Of a stretch of 64,000 nt of DNA, positions 1 to 11,699 are shown in pieces; within the stretch, counting starts at the first letter, position 1, and every line of letters starts with the position of its first letter. The notes beneath the pieces are model-generated. The model was not told where the DNA came from and did not search any database. It was given only the letters and a program-made list of their open reading frames with translations. Made by a program: the position numbers and the translations under genes. The DNA comes from Pachypanchax playfairii. Its lineage: Eukaryota; Chordata; Actinopteri; Cyprinodontiformes; Aplocheilidae. Location of the stretch: NCBI GenBank assembly GCA_006937955.1, contig SSNP01000010.1:4910697-4974696 (forward strand), written 5' to 3'.

Positions 1-220
1 GCCACAGTGTTTGGCTGCCCACTGATGAGCCACTTGGGCACCGCGGGAGCCTCCAATATTTCTTTGTTTGTTTTTCTCCACAACAGTTTATTGAAATTAA
101 TGAGATTTTCATCACAGCTGTCTGGTAATAGTACTTGAACGACTGGGAGCTACAGAGGCTGAGATGGTGAGAAACAGTTGCATCTTTCAGCTGACAGCTG
201 GCTGTCTTGTCATTTTTCAG
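1..220 (+). other. 3' end of an upstream sema6c intron
   Basis: No coding sequence matching the semaphorin residues expected before KLTW was found here. The stretch ends in a pyrimidine-rich acceptor (tcatttttcag, ending at 220) for the first visible exon. Confidence 0.75.
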
Positions 221-277
221 AAACTGACTTGGAAAACAAAAGATGTGGAGAAGTGCACTGTGAGAGGAAAAAACAGC
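221..277 (+). CDS. sema6c: sema6c coding exon a (sema domain, KLTW block)
   Basis: 57 nt, phase 0 to phase 0, encoding 19 residues that begin KLTWKTKDVEKC and end RGKNS. The class 6 family has KLTWRS or YLTWRS here, and SEMA6C has DVENCAVRGK, the closest match. The cysteine takes part in a conserved sema-domain disulfide. Acceptor tttttcag and donor GC|gtgagt flank it. This is the first exon of the gene inside the window. The next exon is 275 nt downstream. Confidence 0.9.
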
Positions 278-552
278 GTGAGTATCATTATCCAGACACA
301 AATATCTCCATCTCTGTTTGTGCTCTTGGTTTCATTGCTTCTGCACTCTGCTTTTGCCGGTGCTTTCATTTCCTGCAATGTGAAGTTTTTCATAAAGCAA
401 GGATAGTGTGTGAGGATCGTATGGCATCACAAAGTCAGAGCTATAGTCAAATACTCTGGGAATTAAAATAAAAGTAACCTTTCCTTCATTGTGTGTATTA
501 ATGATGTGAAGGAACCAGCTGATGTACTATGACACTGTTTCTTTCCTCACAG

Positions 553-654
553 GATGAATGTTACAACTACATCAAAGTGCTCGTGCCACGGAATGACGAG
601 ACTCTGTTCGCCTGCGGCACCAACGCCTTCAATCCCACCTGCCGTAACTATAAG
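553..654 (+). CDS. sema6c: sema6c coding exon b (sema domain, ACGTNAF block)
   Basis: 102 nt, 34 residues, phase 0 on both sides. It starts DECYNYIKVLVPRND and contains the semaphorin signature ACGTNAFNP followed by a conserved cysteine. DECYNY is specifically shared with SEMA6C; SEMA6A and 6D have DECHNF. Acceptor tcctcacag and donor AAG|gtgggt are good. An ATG at 554 gives a spurious ORF in another frame; the real frame is fixed by the conserved motif. Confidence 0.95.
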
Positions 655-3600
655 GTGGGTTACTGCACTGCTGTATTCTGACTCTTGGCCTCAATCACAG
701 ATCAGTGCTCATATTGAGACACAGTTTGTGTGTGGGAATGTCTGTGCTCATTTTTTACACCCTGTTATTTGATTTTTAAATCAAATGTCACAGTAGTGCT
801 GCCCTATCTTTGTGTGAAGATGCCATTTTATTCAATATAACACATGCATACAAGTTACATTTAGAGTATGTGTTTTATACTAGAGGGAAGATTGCAAAAT
901 GCTACATATACTTGATTCTATCATCATAGGTCATTTCCTTTGAGAAACATAGCTTTATTAATATTTGCGATAAAAGCATCTGGTTAAAAATCTCTGTACG
1001 CACAAAACATAAATAAATATTTGTGGGAAAATCTCCTTAATAATAAAGCAGGAGATACTGTATATTAAAAATATTTTGTATAACAAAATTTGCACAGAAT
1101 GTTAAAATACTGAGAATCTGCTTGATTTAAATAACAACAGACATTTTCTGTGAAATAAAACCCACAAAATCTGCCACAAAGTGAGGTCATATCACAGTCT
1201 GTGTAGCAGTTGTCAGCTATAAAAGAAGTCTGGCATTCAGCACTTCAGTTTGTTTTCAGTGATGATACAACAAACAGCTGTGAGCTCAAACTACTGGTAC
1301 ATATATCATATAATATATCAGCAGGGACAAAGGACAGATTTGACACATCAGCTGAATGCAGCATTTATAAAAAGAGACAGTTTGTACATGTTAAGATGAA
1401 CTGATGTCTTCTAGTTGACTTAAATGTCACATGTGAGGCATCAGATGTTATCTAATAAAAAAATGATGAAACAGCCATTTAGATGTTAGCAGCAGATCAG
1501 CACATACTGTTCACTGTGGGATGTCAGATTTGTGTTTTTCCATGGTCAGCTGACTTCAAGCGATTAATGTTGGTAGAAAAATCTGTTGGCTCAACAAGAC
1601 GCAGAGGAAAGCAATCTGTTGACAGGACAGAATACGCTGCTGCTCTCGCACCTTTGACACACAACAAACAGGAGGAAATAAAAGAGGGAGAAAGTGGTGA
1701 GTGTGAATTCAAATGTGATGAGACCATGGCAGCAGGAAAGTCTTAGCTCTGCATCTTTAGTTAAAATCTGTTCTTTCAGTAATAACCACAATTATAACAA
1801 TGCTTCCGCTTTGTACTGTCCTTTAAACAGAGAATACCATCACCATTGCTCAAACTGTTTGAGGCTTGTTGTATAAGTTCAACATGATGTTGCAGTGGAG
1901 GCTCACAGGTGACATCACAGGTTTGGACTGTGATTCATACCAGGCCATTAGAGGAGGAGCGAGTCCAAGTCCTGCAGTGCAGGCTGTAAATCTAACTGTA
2001 GTCTATAATCCTAAAGGCTGCAGAAAAGCTCACCTCCATTTACCACCTTCCCAGTGGGCTTACCTACATATGATCTGAACAAGTGGTCCGTATTAGAGGG
2101 GAAGAAAACCAGAGGTGGTTCTAGGGTTTCCAGGACAGTGTCCACAAACATGACAAATTATTAACAATTAAACAGTTTTACTGCAGGAAATTACAACCCA
2201 ACATCTTCTTTAGATGTGGATTCTAAAAGTTACTAAAGCTCCTGTACAGATTGTTGGTTTTAGTTTTCAGTTCAAGCAAGATTTTGGATGATTTGGGGAA
2301 TTTTAGGGATTTAATGTCGAGTGTAATCATTCATTCAGTTTACTCAGTTACCCTGATCAAAATGTGTTCCCTATATTTTAATTTAAAAATGCATTTATTT
2401 TAAAAGTCTATGCCTCACATTTCATACCCTTCATCCCTCACCCTGAAGTTCTATCCTTGTTTTTTTTTTTTTTTTTCCCAATGATTTATCTCCAAACATT
2501 CTATCATAATATGTCTTTCATGAGTTATTGAGCCTTCAGGTTCAGGTCAACAAAGAGACATGTGTCTTTGATTTATCTTTAAAGTCATTTGTAAATGCTA
2601 AAGTTGTGGAATCAGACTTGTTATCTTCAGTAAATGGCATGAATAAAATGATGTGTACTCACGCCTGTCTGTGGATCTTCTCCTACACAGTAAAGGTGAT
2701 CCTAAATGTTACAAAATCTGCCAGCAGTTGTTTACAAGAAAAACTCATAAGTCTGAGAAAGTTTTGTCCTTTAAATAATAAAAATATGTAAGATTTACAA
2801 AAACCCTTGAAAAAAAAAAAAAAAATCTATGAAAAGTAGTTTAAGAAATAAGAAATGGTTCTTTTATCAACAAAAAGGTTATTTTCAAAGAGGTGTTTGC
2901 TGAACATTTGGCATGTTGGAGATGATCAGTTAAAGGATGATGCATCCTTCAGGCTTTTTCTCTTTCTAAAAGATGTGACTGTCAGATAGCGTTCATCGTC
3001 AGTGGATTTTTAGGTCTGACTTTTCTTCTTTTGATCTCACACTTTGCTTCTTGGAAGAGAAGTATAAAGAAATTAAAGTTACTTGAATACCTCTGCACAG
3101 TACTGGGATTTGTAAAGATACTTCCTGTAAATAGATAAAACCATGTTAGGAATAATTTAGTTAGAATAAAGAAACACATGATAAACTCACACAAATTAAG
3201 CAAAAAAGAACTCCATATTAAATTTCTAAATACCCTAAAACGTTTGCTAATACTTCACTAATGAAGATTGTGTTCCTGTGGACAGGAAAAAGTAAGAGTT
3301 AAACTTCCACACTTCCTAAATTTGTTTATCATCAACCATACAACTACTTGTACCAAGATTTAGAGAAATAAAAGTGAACATTTTCCAGTTTGGAACCGTT
3401 TCCTAGTTTAGTCTGGGGAATTATAAAGTAAGCGGTGCATCTCCACAGGCTGACTTTACCTGAATGTTCTCCAAGATCAAACCATGTCTCAGACATGCCA
3501 GAGGTCCTGCAGAGAAGTTGATATAAAATGTTTAAAGAACTGCGTTCTGACCTACATTCAGACATTATCGTCTTCCCACCACAGACTCCCTTTAGTAAAG

Positions 3601-4990
3601 AGCGACTGATTTACAGTTTTACCAGAACATTCTTTCTCCCCGCTACCCCCATTTTTATCCCCTCATCTGGAAAAAAGAACAAGGGATGACTATTCAGACA
3701 GCTGGGAAAAGTGGGAAGAAATAATAAATCATATCAGAGAATCTGTCTCTGGAACCCCACGAAAAATCTGTGGGGGACTGAATCAGATGCATGTGTGCAA
3801 AAAACAGGAACGGATGTCCAGCCATGAACAGACAGCTGGTCTTTAGACAGCAGAAAGGCTGTTGTCAGCATGTATTCATTTTCAAACAAAATCTTAAAGC
3901 ATTAAATCTGTCTGTCTTCATCTGTTCTGTGTTAATGACCCTAAAGTCATTTGAAACACGAGAGATTTTTCCTGCCGTCAGCTATAACCCTCTAAAACGA
4001 CTCCAGAGAAACTTAGATGAGTTACGACAACTTTTAATTCCCTTTTTGGTATGAATTGAATTTAGGGGATTTTATTTTTACATATCCTATGAAATGTTAC
4101 ATTCAGCTGTTTAATTGATTCATTTGCTCAAAATCCTCACAAAAAATCTAATAATGGAAACATAAAGCCGATTTAAAATGGTTTGAAATCACAAAAAAGT
4201 GGGCTGAAGTATCCTGTATCTTATTGCTTATCTTTAAATGTAAATGTATCTTTTTACAGTAATGTTACACGCTCAGGTTTACCCCAATTTTTCAATAAAT
4301 ATCCCCTGATAATCTTCTGCAAATGTTTTTTTTTTTTTTTTCCATGTGCTCAGTCTTCTTACAAGTCATTTTATTCAACTGGCAGAATAACAAAAGAGCA
4401 GCAATTATACAAACATGTCCATCAGGAAAACATTACGTGTTAATGAACTATTATTGTTGTTTGTGTCACTGTATTACTACAGAAGGCATAAAGCTGCTCA
4501 CATTCGTTCAGCCTTCAGTCCACAAACAGATGCACACTGTGTGTATCACACGTTCCTGTGTCTGAGGTTTACAACCTTGTTAACAGCAGGTTGGAAAATG
4601 GCAGTTTAATATCTGCAGCTGAGAGATAAACTGTCTTGTCTACCTGAACAGCAGGACCTTCACACACAGCGTTTATAGAAATGACCCGAATATAATGCAT
4701 CAAATAAAAGTTATCTTTAAGGTGCATGTGTTGCCTTTCATTATCATAGATTGATTTGGTAGCAGTTCTTTACTTTCAGCTGCAGCTTCTTAGCACATCT
4801 AGGACTTTAGATGCTGAAGCCTGAGTGACATTTCCCATCAGTGCAGCTGCCTCCAGACAGAAAACCTCATGTGTTACAGTCGCTAGATTTTTTTTTTCAT
4901 CCTGTTTCTGCACTGGGTTTGCCTCTTGCTTTTATTTTAGACCTCATAAAACATTCTTTTGTTGTTGTTTTTTTCATTCTTTTCTTTAAG
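655..4990 (+). other. Intron of 4.3 kb
   Basis: AT-rich and without recognisable coding exons. It has a poly(T) run near 2460-2476 and a poly(A) run near 2811-2825. Short open frames here lack family resemblance and codon continuity. I see nothing else I can name. Confidence 0.7.
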
Positions 4991-5081
4991 ATGTTGACGC
5001 TGGAGCAGGAAGGGGAGGAGGTGGTCGGACAGGCCCGATGCCCCTTTGAGTCACGACAGTCAAACGTCGGTCTTTTTGCAG
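4991..5081 (+). CDS. sema6c: sema6c coding exon c (sema domain, GQARCPF block)
   Basis: 91 nt, phase 0 in, phase 1 out. Encodes MLTLEQEGEEVVGQARCPF followed by ESRQSNVGLFA. GQARCPF and QSNV match SEMA6C better than 6A (GMARCPY) or 6D (GLARCPF). The first residue M is internal, aligning with the variable residue before TL or SL, and is not a start codon. Acceptor tttctttaag and donor G|gtgagc flank it. Confidence 0.95.
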
Positions 5082-6268
5082 GTGAGCGGCTGAAAGTGAG
5101 ACATCGGTTTTCCTGTTAAAATGTCACAGGTTCAACTACCACCACTGATGGTCTGTTTTTTGGGTTTTTATTATACAGAACAGGCTGAGAGAAATATGTA
5201 AACCCATCATAATGAAAACAGAGTTTCTAGACAGTGATTCTGGCTTCTTTACATGAAGTAACTTTGCCTCGAGCATGTCCTGTCATGATATCAGGACAAA
5301 AAAACCTGTGATCATGTGACTGGGTGGAGGCTGATAAAAGTCTTGAATTTATTCAGGGAATTAGAAATTTTAATCGTAATGCAGAAATGTTTTAAGTATC
5401 TCCAGTTGACTGTTTTATCTGTATTTTTGCAACAACAAAAAAAAACATTCTAAAATCAAAGTAAAATGATATGAGTGCCTGAGCAGATGTTTGACTCTGA
5501 GCTGAAGTGAAGAATCTAGATGTTTACTTATTTATTGTGTTTTGACATTAATGTTCAGAGATAAAGTGCTAGAATGAGCTGAACATTTTTACATTACCTC
5601 ATAAAGTTTTATAATCACAGCAAATTTAAATTTTAAGCAGTGTTTCTTGTTTTTAATCATTTGGTGTGTTTTTATGTTGTATGATAAACAATTATTATTA
5701 CAGAAAATATCTTGGAGTAACTTAAATAGTTTTAAATAACAATTTGAATTTCTCAGCTAAGACACAAATTTGTTTATTCATAGTCAAATTCATAATTTCA
5801 CTTGACATCTAATTAGTTGTGTGGAACTTGTTGAATTTATTCTGATATGTTGTAATAAATATGACTGGATGTCGATCATCACAGGTGTATCTTTGCACTT
5901 CTTGTAATGTAATGCAGAATCTAAATGTGTCTCTTGATTTAAAGTTTCGTTTTATGACTCTAGTTTGCAGTGGGATTTACAGTTTCTTTGCTAATGATAG
6001 CAGAAAAGTAAACTGATACACTGTGAACAAGCTGAGGTTGAATACAGGGAGGAGGAGGAAGAGCTAAATCAGCTCTCAATGCTGCCAAGTTTTTACTGAC
6101 ATTTAAACAAAGTTCATACAGGTTGCTATTAAACTGTCTCATTCTCTTACATCTATACTCAGAAATCTTTTAAAAAGCACCAAAGGTTATACAGTATGTG
6201 ATTAAAATAGCCACCTGAAAGAAATGAATACATTTTGGTAATTAAGGTTTTTTTTCTCCCTTTTTTAG
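5082..6268 (+). other. Intron of 1.2 kb
   Basis: AT-rich, no repeat or coding segment recognised. It ends in a long T-rich acceptor tract (ctcccttttttag). Confidence 0.7.
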
Positions 6269-6391
6269 GTGGTGACTTTTACTCTGCAACTATGACTGAC
6301 TTCTTGGCTAGTGATGCAGTGATTTACAGAAGTCTGGGTGAAATTAGTCCTGTTTTACGTACCGTCAAGTATGACTCCAAGTGGCTACGAG
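6269..6391 (+). CDS. sema6c: sema6c coding exon d (sema domain, DFLASDAVIYRSLG block)
   Basis: 123 nt, phase 1 in and out. Encodes GGDFYSATMTDFLASDAVIY then RSLGEISPVLRTVKYDSKWLR. The segment DAVIYRSLG...RTVKYDSKW is a hallmark of class 6 propellers. The split codon at the 3' end reads GAA (E) when joined to the exon at 7343, restoring WLRE-PHF. Confidence 0.95.
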
Positions 6392-7342
6392 GTAAACATC
6401 CCAAAATGGTTATAAGGTGTAGCAGTTTATTTTTATATATTGTAACATGCGGGTATGAAGCTGCTGGTTCAGACTTGTGGAATGATGGACTCTTGAAAAT
6501 GGAAACAATGGAAAGTTAAAGAGAATTTTAAAAAGGTTTTCATACAACTCTATATATATGAATTGGTCTGTTCAGTTTCTCAATCTCATGGTGTTCATAT
6601 TTAATTTTCTTTAATTTCGTGACAGATTAGTTTCTGTCCTCTTCCGATTATTTCTGTTGAACCTATAAATTATTTTAAGAGCGTTACCAGGTCTGAGGAG
6701 AAAGTTGCATGTGAGGGAGAAAAAAGGAATGTACAGAATGTGAAGTATGCACCACCACTTGTTCCAAAACTGAAAATTGAGTATCTCACTTATCAAACTA
6801 ATGCAGTCTAATACAACAGATATGCAAGCTGCAGTTCTGCATGCTGATTCATGGTTTCTGTAAAACGCTCTAAAAGAGGTTCTGTACCATTATGGATCCT
6901 TTTCAGATGTAAAGTTTAATTGTATTGCATCGTGCTAGCAGGTGTTTTATTACTGTAATCACTTCAGACATCATAATGTAGACATTTGCACAAATGCAGC
7001 TGCAAATGTTTGAATTTAAACCATAAGTAAAACTAACTTTGTTTTATTAAAGGAATGAAACAAACAGAAATGTATTCATATTTCACAAAATGCTGTTTCA
7101 TCCTAGAACTGCAGTTTTATTTAATTTTTTTAGCTTGAGCTATTATGTTTTGTGTCTGTGCTGGATCAATACAATAGATTTCTGATGACAGATTTGTAAT
7201 TTTAGTAATATTTCTCTTATATCCTTTGTGTTCACCAGCTATGCTCCCAGCCTTCTTCATGAAGCTGGGTTATATTGAAAGTAAGTCATCATTCCTAGAG
7301 GGTTTTTGACATTTCTTTTTCTTTTATTCTTCCTGTCTGCAG
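6392..7342 (+). other. Intron of 951 nt containing a candidate cassette exon
   Basis: Mostly AT-rich non-coding DNA. Its distal part holds an exon-like 42-nt segment described separately at 7239-7280. Nothing else is recognised. Confidence 0.7.
7239..7280 (+). other. sema6c: Candidate in-frame 42-nt alternative exon
   Basis: The segment is bounded by a pyrimidine-rich acceptor (cctttgtgttcaccag) and a strong donor (GAAA|gtaagt). It starts and ends in phase 1, exactly matching the exons on both sides, and has no stop. Inclusion would replace WLRE-PHF by WLR, then AMLPAFFMKLGYIE, then K-PHF, adding 14 residues between two propeller strands. I know no equivalent in mammalian class 6 proteins. 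Only 62 nt separate it from the next exon, near the lower limit for an intron, so inclusion with exon e may be inefficient. It may be a chance match. Confidence 0.35.
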
Positions 7343-7431
7343 AACCTCATTTCCTTCATGCTATTGAGTATGGGAACTACGTGTACTTTTTCTTCAGTGA
7401 GATTGCCGTTGAGTACACGACTCTAGGCAAG
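7343..7431 (+). CDS. sema6c: sema6c coding exon e (sema domain, EIAVE block)
   Basis: 89 nt, phase 1 in, phase 0 out. Encodes PHFLHAIEYGNYVYFFFSEI then AVEYTTLGK. Class 6 (and most) semaphorins read FFFREIAVE here; this gene has serine (AGT) in place of the arginine. Acceptor ctgtctgcag and donor AAG|gtgagg are good. Confidence 0.95.
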
Positions 7432-7599
7432 GTGAGGAAGATCAACAATTTCCTTTCCAAGTAGAATCAACTCCACCAACGGCCTTGCTTGTCATGCAAA
7501 CCACATTTTCTATTTAGTATTCCTTGTTGTCTCTGCTTGAGTATGTTGGTTTATAAATCAGCTGTCACTTGATGAGCATTTCCTTTCTTCTCTCTTCAG

Positions 7600-7817
7600 G
7601 TGGTTTTCTCTAGAGTAGCACGTGTTTGTAAGAATGACAACGGCGGCTCCCCGAGGGTTCTGGAACGGTACTGGACATCTTTCCTCAAAGCCCGGCTAAA
7701 CTGTTCCGTTCCTGGTGATTCTTTCTTTTACTTCGACGTCCTGCAGTCACTGACTAATGTCCTGCAGATAAACCACCGGCCGGCTGTCCTTGGAGTTTTC
7801 ACCACACAGGCAAACAG
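7600..7817 (+). CDS. sema6c: sema6c coding exon f (sema domain, NCSVPGDS block)
   Basis: 218 nt, phase 0 in, phase 2 out, about 73 residues. It carries VVFSRVARVCKND, the segment WTSFLKARLNCSVPGDSFFY and the FDVLQSLTN helix region, ending GVFTTQAN. The NCS is a conserved N-glycosylation sequon. Family members read CKNDMGGS or CKNDVGGS; here it is CKNDNGGS. Acceptor tctctcttcag and donor AACAG|gtaagg flank it. Confidence 0.97.
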
Positions 7818-8081
7818 GTAAGGATTATTACTTGTTTGTTTAACATCGCTATTTTATATGTTTAAGGTAAAACTAGAGTCCTAATCTACGATCAAACTAA
7901 CAGATGATAATTTGGGAAGCTAATGAATTTTTATCTGAGGTCATTTTATTTCTGTATGCCAGTATACTAAATTCTTATTAAGAAAAAGACTAAAGTTATG
8001 TCAAGCTTGAAAGGACTTGATAAATTTTAGACTTAAAGAACACTCAAGGAAAGTTTTCTTCCCTTGTGGCCACTTAAACAG

Positions 8082-8213
8082 CATCACAGGTTCAGCAGTC
8101 TGTGCTTTCTACATGGACGACATAGAGAAGGCATTCAATGGTAAATTCAAGGAGCAGAGGAACAGTGAGTCAGCGTGGACACCCGTTCCAGAGGAACTGG
8201 TCCCAAAGCCAAG
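8082..8213 (+). CDS. sema6c: sema6c coding exon g (sema domain, GSAVCAF block)
   Basis: 132 nt, phase 2 in and out. Encodes ITGSAVCAFYMDDIEKAFNG then KFKEQRNSESAWTPVPEELVPKP. GKFKEQR and AWTPV are closest to SEMA6C. The usual IPGSAVCAF has threonine for proline here. The 3' split codon becomes AGA (R) with the next exon. Confidence 0.96.
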
Positions 8214-8487
8214 GTAAAAGATGCATCTTTAAACAGCAAACTGTCACTTCCCAACAGCTCGTTTTCGTAGCTATGGAGTTTGTGCAGCTGCTGTTATTAT
8301 TCTGCACAGACATCTCTGGGAGGAAAAAAAAATAAATAGAAAAAAAGAAAACAAGCAGTCACATAAGACACCTGTTTTCCCGCCTGCTCATCCCCGAAAA
8401 CAAATGGCTGCAAGTGTTTTTACATCTGTGCCTGCTGAACCAGATTTATGCCTGATGTTTTTTCTTTTCTTAACTGTTATCGTACAG

Positions 8488-8643
8488 ACCAGGCAGCTGT
8501 GCCGGCGAGGGTTCTGCTGCTGCCTACAAGTCATCCACCACCTTCCCTGATGAGACCTTGACTTTCATCAAGTCATATCCACTTATGGACGAGTCAGTTC
8601 CTTCAGTCAATGACAGACCTTTCTTCACCCGCACCACCAGCAG
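8488..8643 (+). CDS. sema6c: sema6c coding exon h (sema domain, PGSCAG block)
   Basis: 156 nt, phase 2 in and out. Encodes PGSCAGEGSAAAYKSSTTFP then DETLTFIKSYPLMDESVPSVNDRPFFTRTTS. PGSCAG (6A, 6B and 6D have PGCC) and the final TSR are 6C-like, and PDETLTFIK..PLMD is a class 6 block. Acceptor ttatcgtacag and donor AGCAG|gtagac. Confidence 0.96.
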
Positions 8644-11021
8644 GTAGACAGTTTAATGTACAACAACTCATTATACGCAAAAGAAAATCATACAACTACT
8701 CTATGAGGTTACTTAGTTAAACAATGTGACACATAAATCCTCAACCCTCTGGATTTCAGCATCTCTCAGCTTCCACACAACCTGCCAGTGAGTGATGCAT
8801 GTCCCTTACTTCCCATTCATCAATTAAAAATTATAAATTGAGTCTAATGGATGATAAATTGTTAAAACAGGTCATCCATTATAAATAGCAATCGCAAATT
8901 GGTTCCAGCATTTTATAAATGAGATTTAGGTTCAATCTGTGGGTCAGAGAGGCCTCTAAATGTTTTATGATGTACGTCTACAAATTAGGATTTTCATTTG
9001 GCATTTTCTTGAATAAGTAATTATTTAAAGCAGTTAATTGAATTTCAGAAAAATTATGAGGAAATGGTTTCCTAAACCAAAATGAAGCCTTTAGCATCTT
9101 ACCTCATTGGGTCAACATGTCAACAAATGCATTTGAGTACAGATGGTGTCAAGTCACAGCTGTATCACAAGGACTGTTAATATATGTGAGATGCAATTTA
9201 ATCCCTGTTAAAATGTCCAAATCATTACAAAATAAAATAAAACCTGAAATTCAAAAGACTTTCGATCAGAACTGTTGGTCGGTAAATCGTGCTGTAGGTT
9301 AGAGTTGTTTGTGAACTATGTGGATAAACTGTAATTATTTTAATTGATTAATTATGAAGAGATCTTACATTTATCTGTTGCCACTTTACTCTTATTCTAA
9401 CTAAAAATGTTAACATTTTAATAGTTTTGCTTTGGATTAATACACTAATTAATAATTTCAAAATTCCCTACTGCTCACAAGGGGGTTGCTAAATTTCTTT
9501 TTTAGTTGAATGCATGATACAAAACAGGGCTGCAGAAGAAAATTTCAGGGTCATTTCTTTAACTTGTTGTATGCATATATTGTGTGTATATATATATATG
9601 TATACACACACACACACACACACATATAGTGTGTAGACTGTGATTAGAATAGATGAGTGAGTTCAGGTGGAACACTCAACCTTGTACCTCATTAAAACCC
9701 ACTGGATTTAATCACGGGTCGATCTCGCCCCATTTGAAAGCCGAGGCGCTCAGAAACAGAATGTTCCTGGAGTGTTGCTCTAACCTGCACATGTTTCACA
9801 GCACACATCCAAGAGATGTGTGTGAGTTCATGTGTCTCTTAAATGTGTTTGTTATGACATGTGAGACTCCACAACTATCAGATCCTGATGGGTGGACATA
9901 ATTGTTGATAAGTGTCAAAAGTGTTTCATTCACAAGCGTAAAAGCTTTAGACACGGGTGGACACGCAGCAGATTCACGTCACAGATACAGTCTTCACACA
10001 CATACACAGACAGTACACAGGAGCCACCTCTGTGCTTCCTGAAGCGTAGCCAGGCTGACAGCCAGCCCGACACTACAGTGGCTCCACACTGGGGAAACGT
10101 GTACTGCTTCACATCTGGCGCCAAAAACATCACATCTGCCGCAGCCATCCCAGCAGACCAGCGAGATAAATGAAATCCAACCACAAGCGCGTCATGCTGT
10201 ACTGCCGAATCCTTGCAGGGATGTGCCAGTCAAGCCTGTGTGGGTAAACACACCAGCCTGTGTGGGACCATCTGCGAGGGATAGAGGGACAAGTGAGGGC
10301 ACACAAACTGCTGCAAGTGTCCTCTACAGAAAAATCTCAAAATAATGTGATGCCAAAAACATTTTAAAGGAAGTGTGTTTAAACCCTTGGCCAGAAGGAC
10401 AAAGTGCATTCAGAGAGAATGAATGAGTGGAGTTTAGCCTTCTCTCTGCAACCAGTGGACTCAAGGTGCCTTTCAGCAAAGCTTGCAATCCTCAATGGCT
10501 CCAGTGGAGCCGGCAGTAGACGGCTGTGGTGATACTGGGCAGTTCCCAGGTGGAACCAAGAAGAGTGGGGTGAATATGAAGCAGGACGATGCTGCAAATA
10601 AAGCAGCCATCACTAGACTTCCTTATGAATACTGAACAATACTGTACAAAGAGAAAATGGAAAACCGGGACTAAGGATTAGACTGTAGTGCGTTGAGAAA
10701 GTGTGTGATGGCTCGATTGAATGGTTGTGGGTGGATGGAAAGATGCATTAATAGGATAAAGGGATTAAAGGATGTAGGCGATGGAAGAAGGGAAAGGTGG
10801 GTTGGTCGATGGATTGATTGATTGCACACTAATGCCTCATACAATGAGCTCAGTGGTGGCCCACTGTTTGTTTAGTTTATCATCCAAAATCAACATTTTC
10901 TAAATAAAAGTATTGAGATGCTAACCAGCATATCTGATCTGATTACCTTAGCATCAACATATAAGTCAGCGTGTGTTGATTTTATTTCATTTTTATTTAT
11001 CAATACCTTTTTGTCATTTAG
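8644..11021 (+). other. Intron of 2.4 kb
   Basis: Contains an alternating (TG)(TA)(CA) tract near 9580-9632 and otherwise unremarkable AT-rich DNA. A higher-GC block near 9960-10180 has no recognised coding potential. A weak exon-like segment near 8760-8787 is discussed under findings. Confidence 0.65.
9580..9632. repeat. (TG)n(TA)n(CA)n microsatellite with inverted symmetry
   Basis: A tgtgtgtata block, a TA run and a tatacacaca block followed by more CA units. The ends are reverse complements, so the tract can fold as a hairpin or cruciform. Intronic. Confidence 0.9.
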
Positions 11022-11198
11022 GTTCAAGTTGACCCAGATTGCAGTGGATACATCAGCAGGACCTTATAAAAACCATACTGTGGTGTTCCTGGGCTCAGAC
11101 AATGGGCATGTTCTGAAGATACTGGCCAGCACAGAGGGCACCAATGCATCTTTTAGCACCCAACTCCTGGAGGACATTGATGTCTACAACCCAAACAA
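11022..11198 (+). CDS. sema6c: sema6c coding exon i (sema domain, TVVFLGSDNG block)
   Basis: 177 nt, phase 2 in and out. Encodes FKLTQIAVDTSAGPYKNHTV then VFLGSDNGHVLKILAS, and ends EDIDVYNPN. NHT and NAS are potential N-glycosylation sites. The donor AA|gtcaga is weak compared with the other donors of the gene, but it is the only site that gives the conserved lysine-cysteine junction with the next exon. An open frame runs on into the intron for about 190 nt of T-rich sequence before a stop. Confidence 0.95.
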
Positions 11199-11561
11199 GT
11201 CAGAAAATATATTAATTTTTTTTTTTTTCATTAGCTTACTTTTTTCTTTAATTGTCATTCTTCTTCTTCTTCCTTTATCTTTACTTAGTTTCTCTGTTGT
11301 TCTTTTCTTTTTGCTATTTTTCCCTCCACCTCCTCGTTGTTCCTCCTTGATCTGTCCTGCCCACTCAGTCTTTAGTCTATTGTAACACTTTGCATCATCT
11401 TGTACAGCTGGAGGAGATGTTTCTTTTATGTTGTCTTTTGTTGGAAGCTTGAAAAGTGGATCTACATAGAGTTTGATTCACATCAGTCTTTCAGTAATAG
11501 ACAGATTGTTCCAGTCTTCTAGTATGTGACTTATTCATTTATTGGGGGTTTGTGTTTCTAG
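11199..11561 (+). other. Intron of 363 nt
   Basis: Strongly T- and TC-rich in the first 150 nt. No feature other than splice signals (acceptor gtgtttctag). Confidence 0.8.
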
Positions 11562-11699
11562 GTGCAACGTGCGTGGGGAGGACAGGAGGGTGCTTGGTCT
11601 TGAGTTGGACCGAGATCGTCATGTGTTGTTTGTTGCATTCTCGAGTTGTGTAATCCGAGTACCACTCAGCCGCTGCTCTGAGTACAGCAACTGCAAGAA
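11562..11699 (+). CDS. sema6c: sema6c coding exon j (end of sema domain)
   Basis: 138 nt, phase 2 in and out. Encodes CNVRGEDRRVLGLELDRDRH then VLFVAFSSCVIRVPLSRCSEYSNCKK. The last propeller strands (AFSSCVIRVPLSRC) are strongly conserved in the family, and the closing cysteine-lysine pair leads into the PSI module. Donor AAGAA|gtaagt is strong. Confidence 0.96.

Noticed and set aside
4991..4993. ATG at the start of exon c as an internal promoter start
   Set aside because: It is preceded by a normal acceptor and aligns with an internal residue of the sema domain; a start here would lack a signal peptide.
10918..11385. Open frame of 155 codons with its own ATG
   Set aside because: It is sema6c exon i extended into intron at both ends; the N- and C-terminal parts are intronic T-rich sequence.
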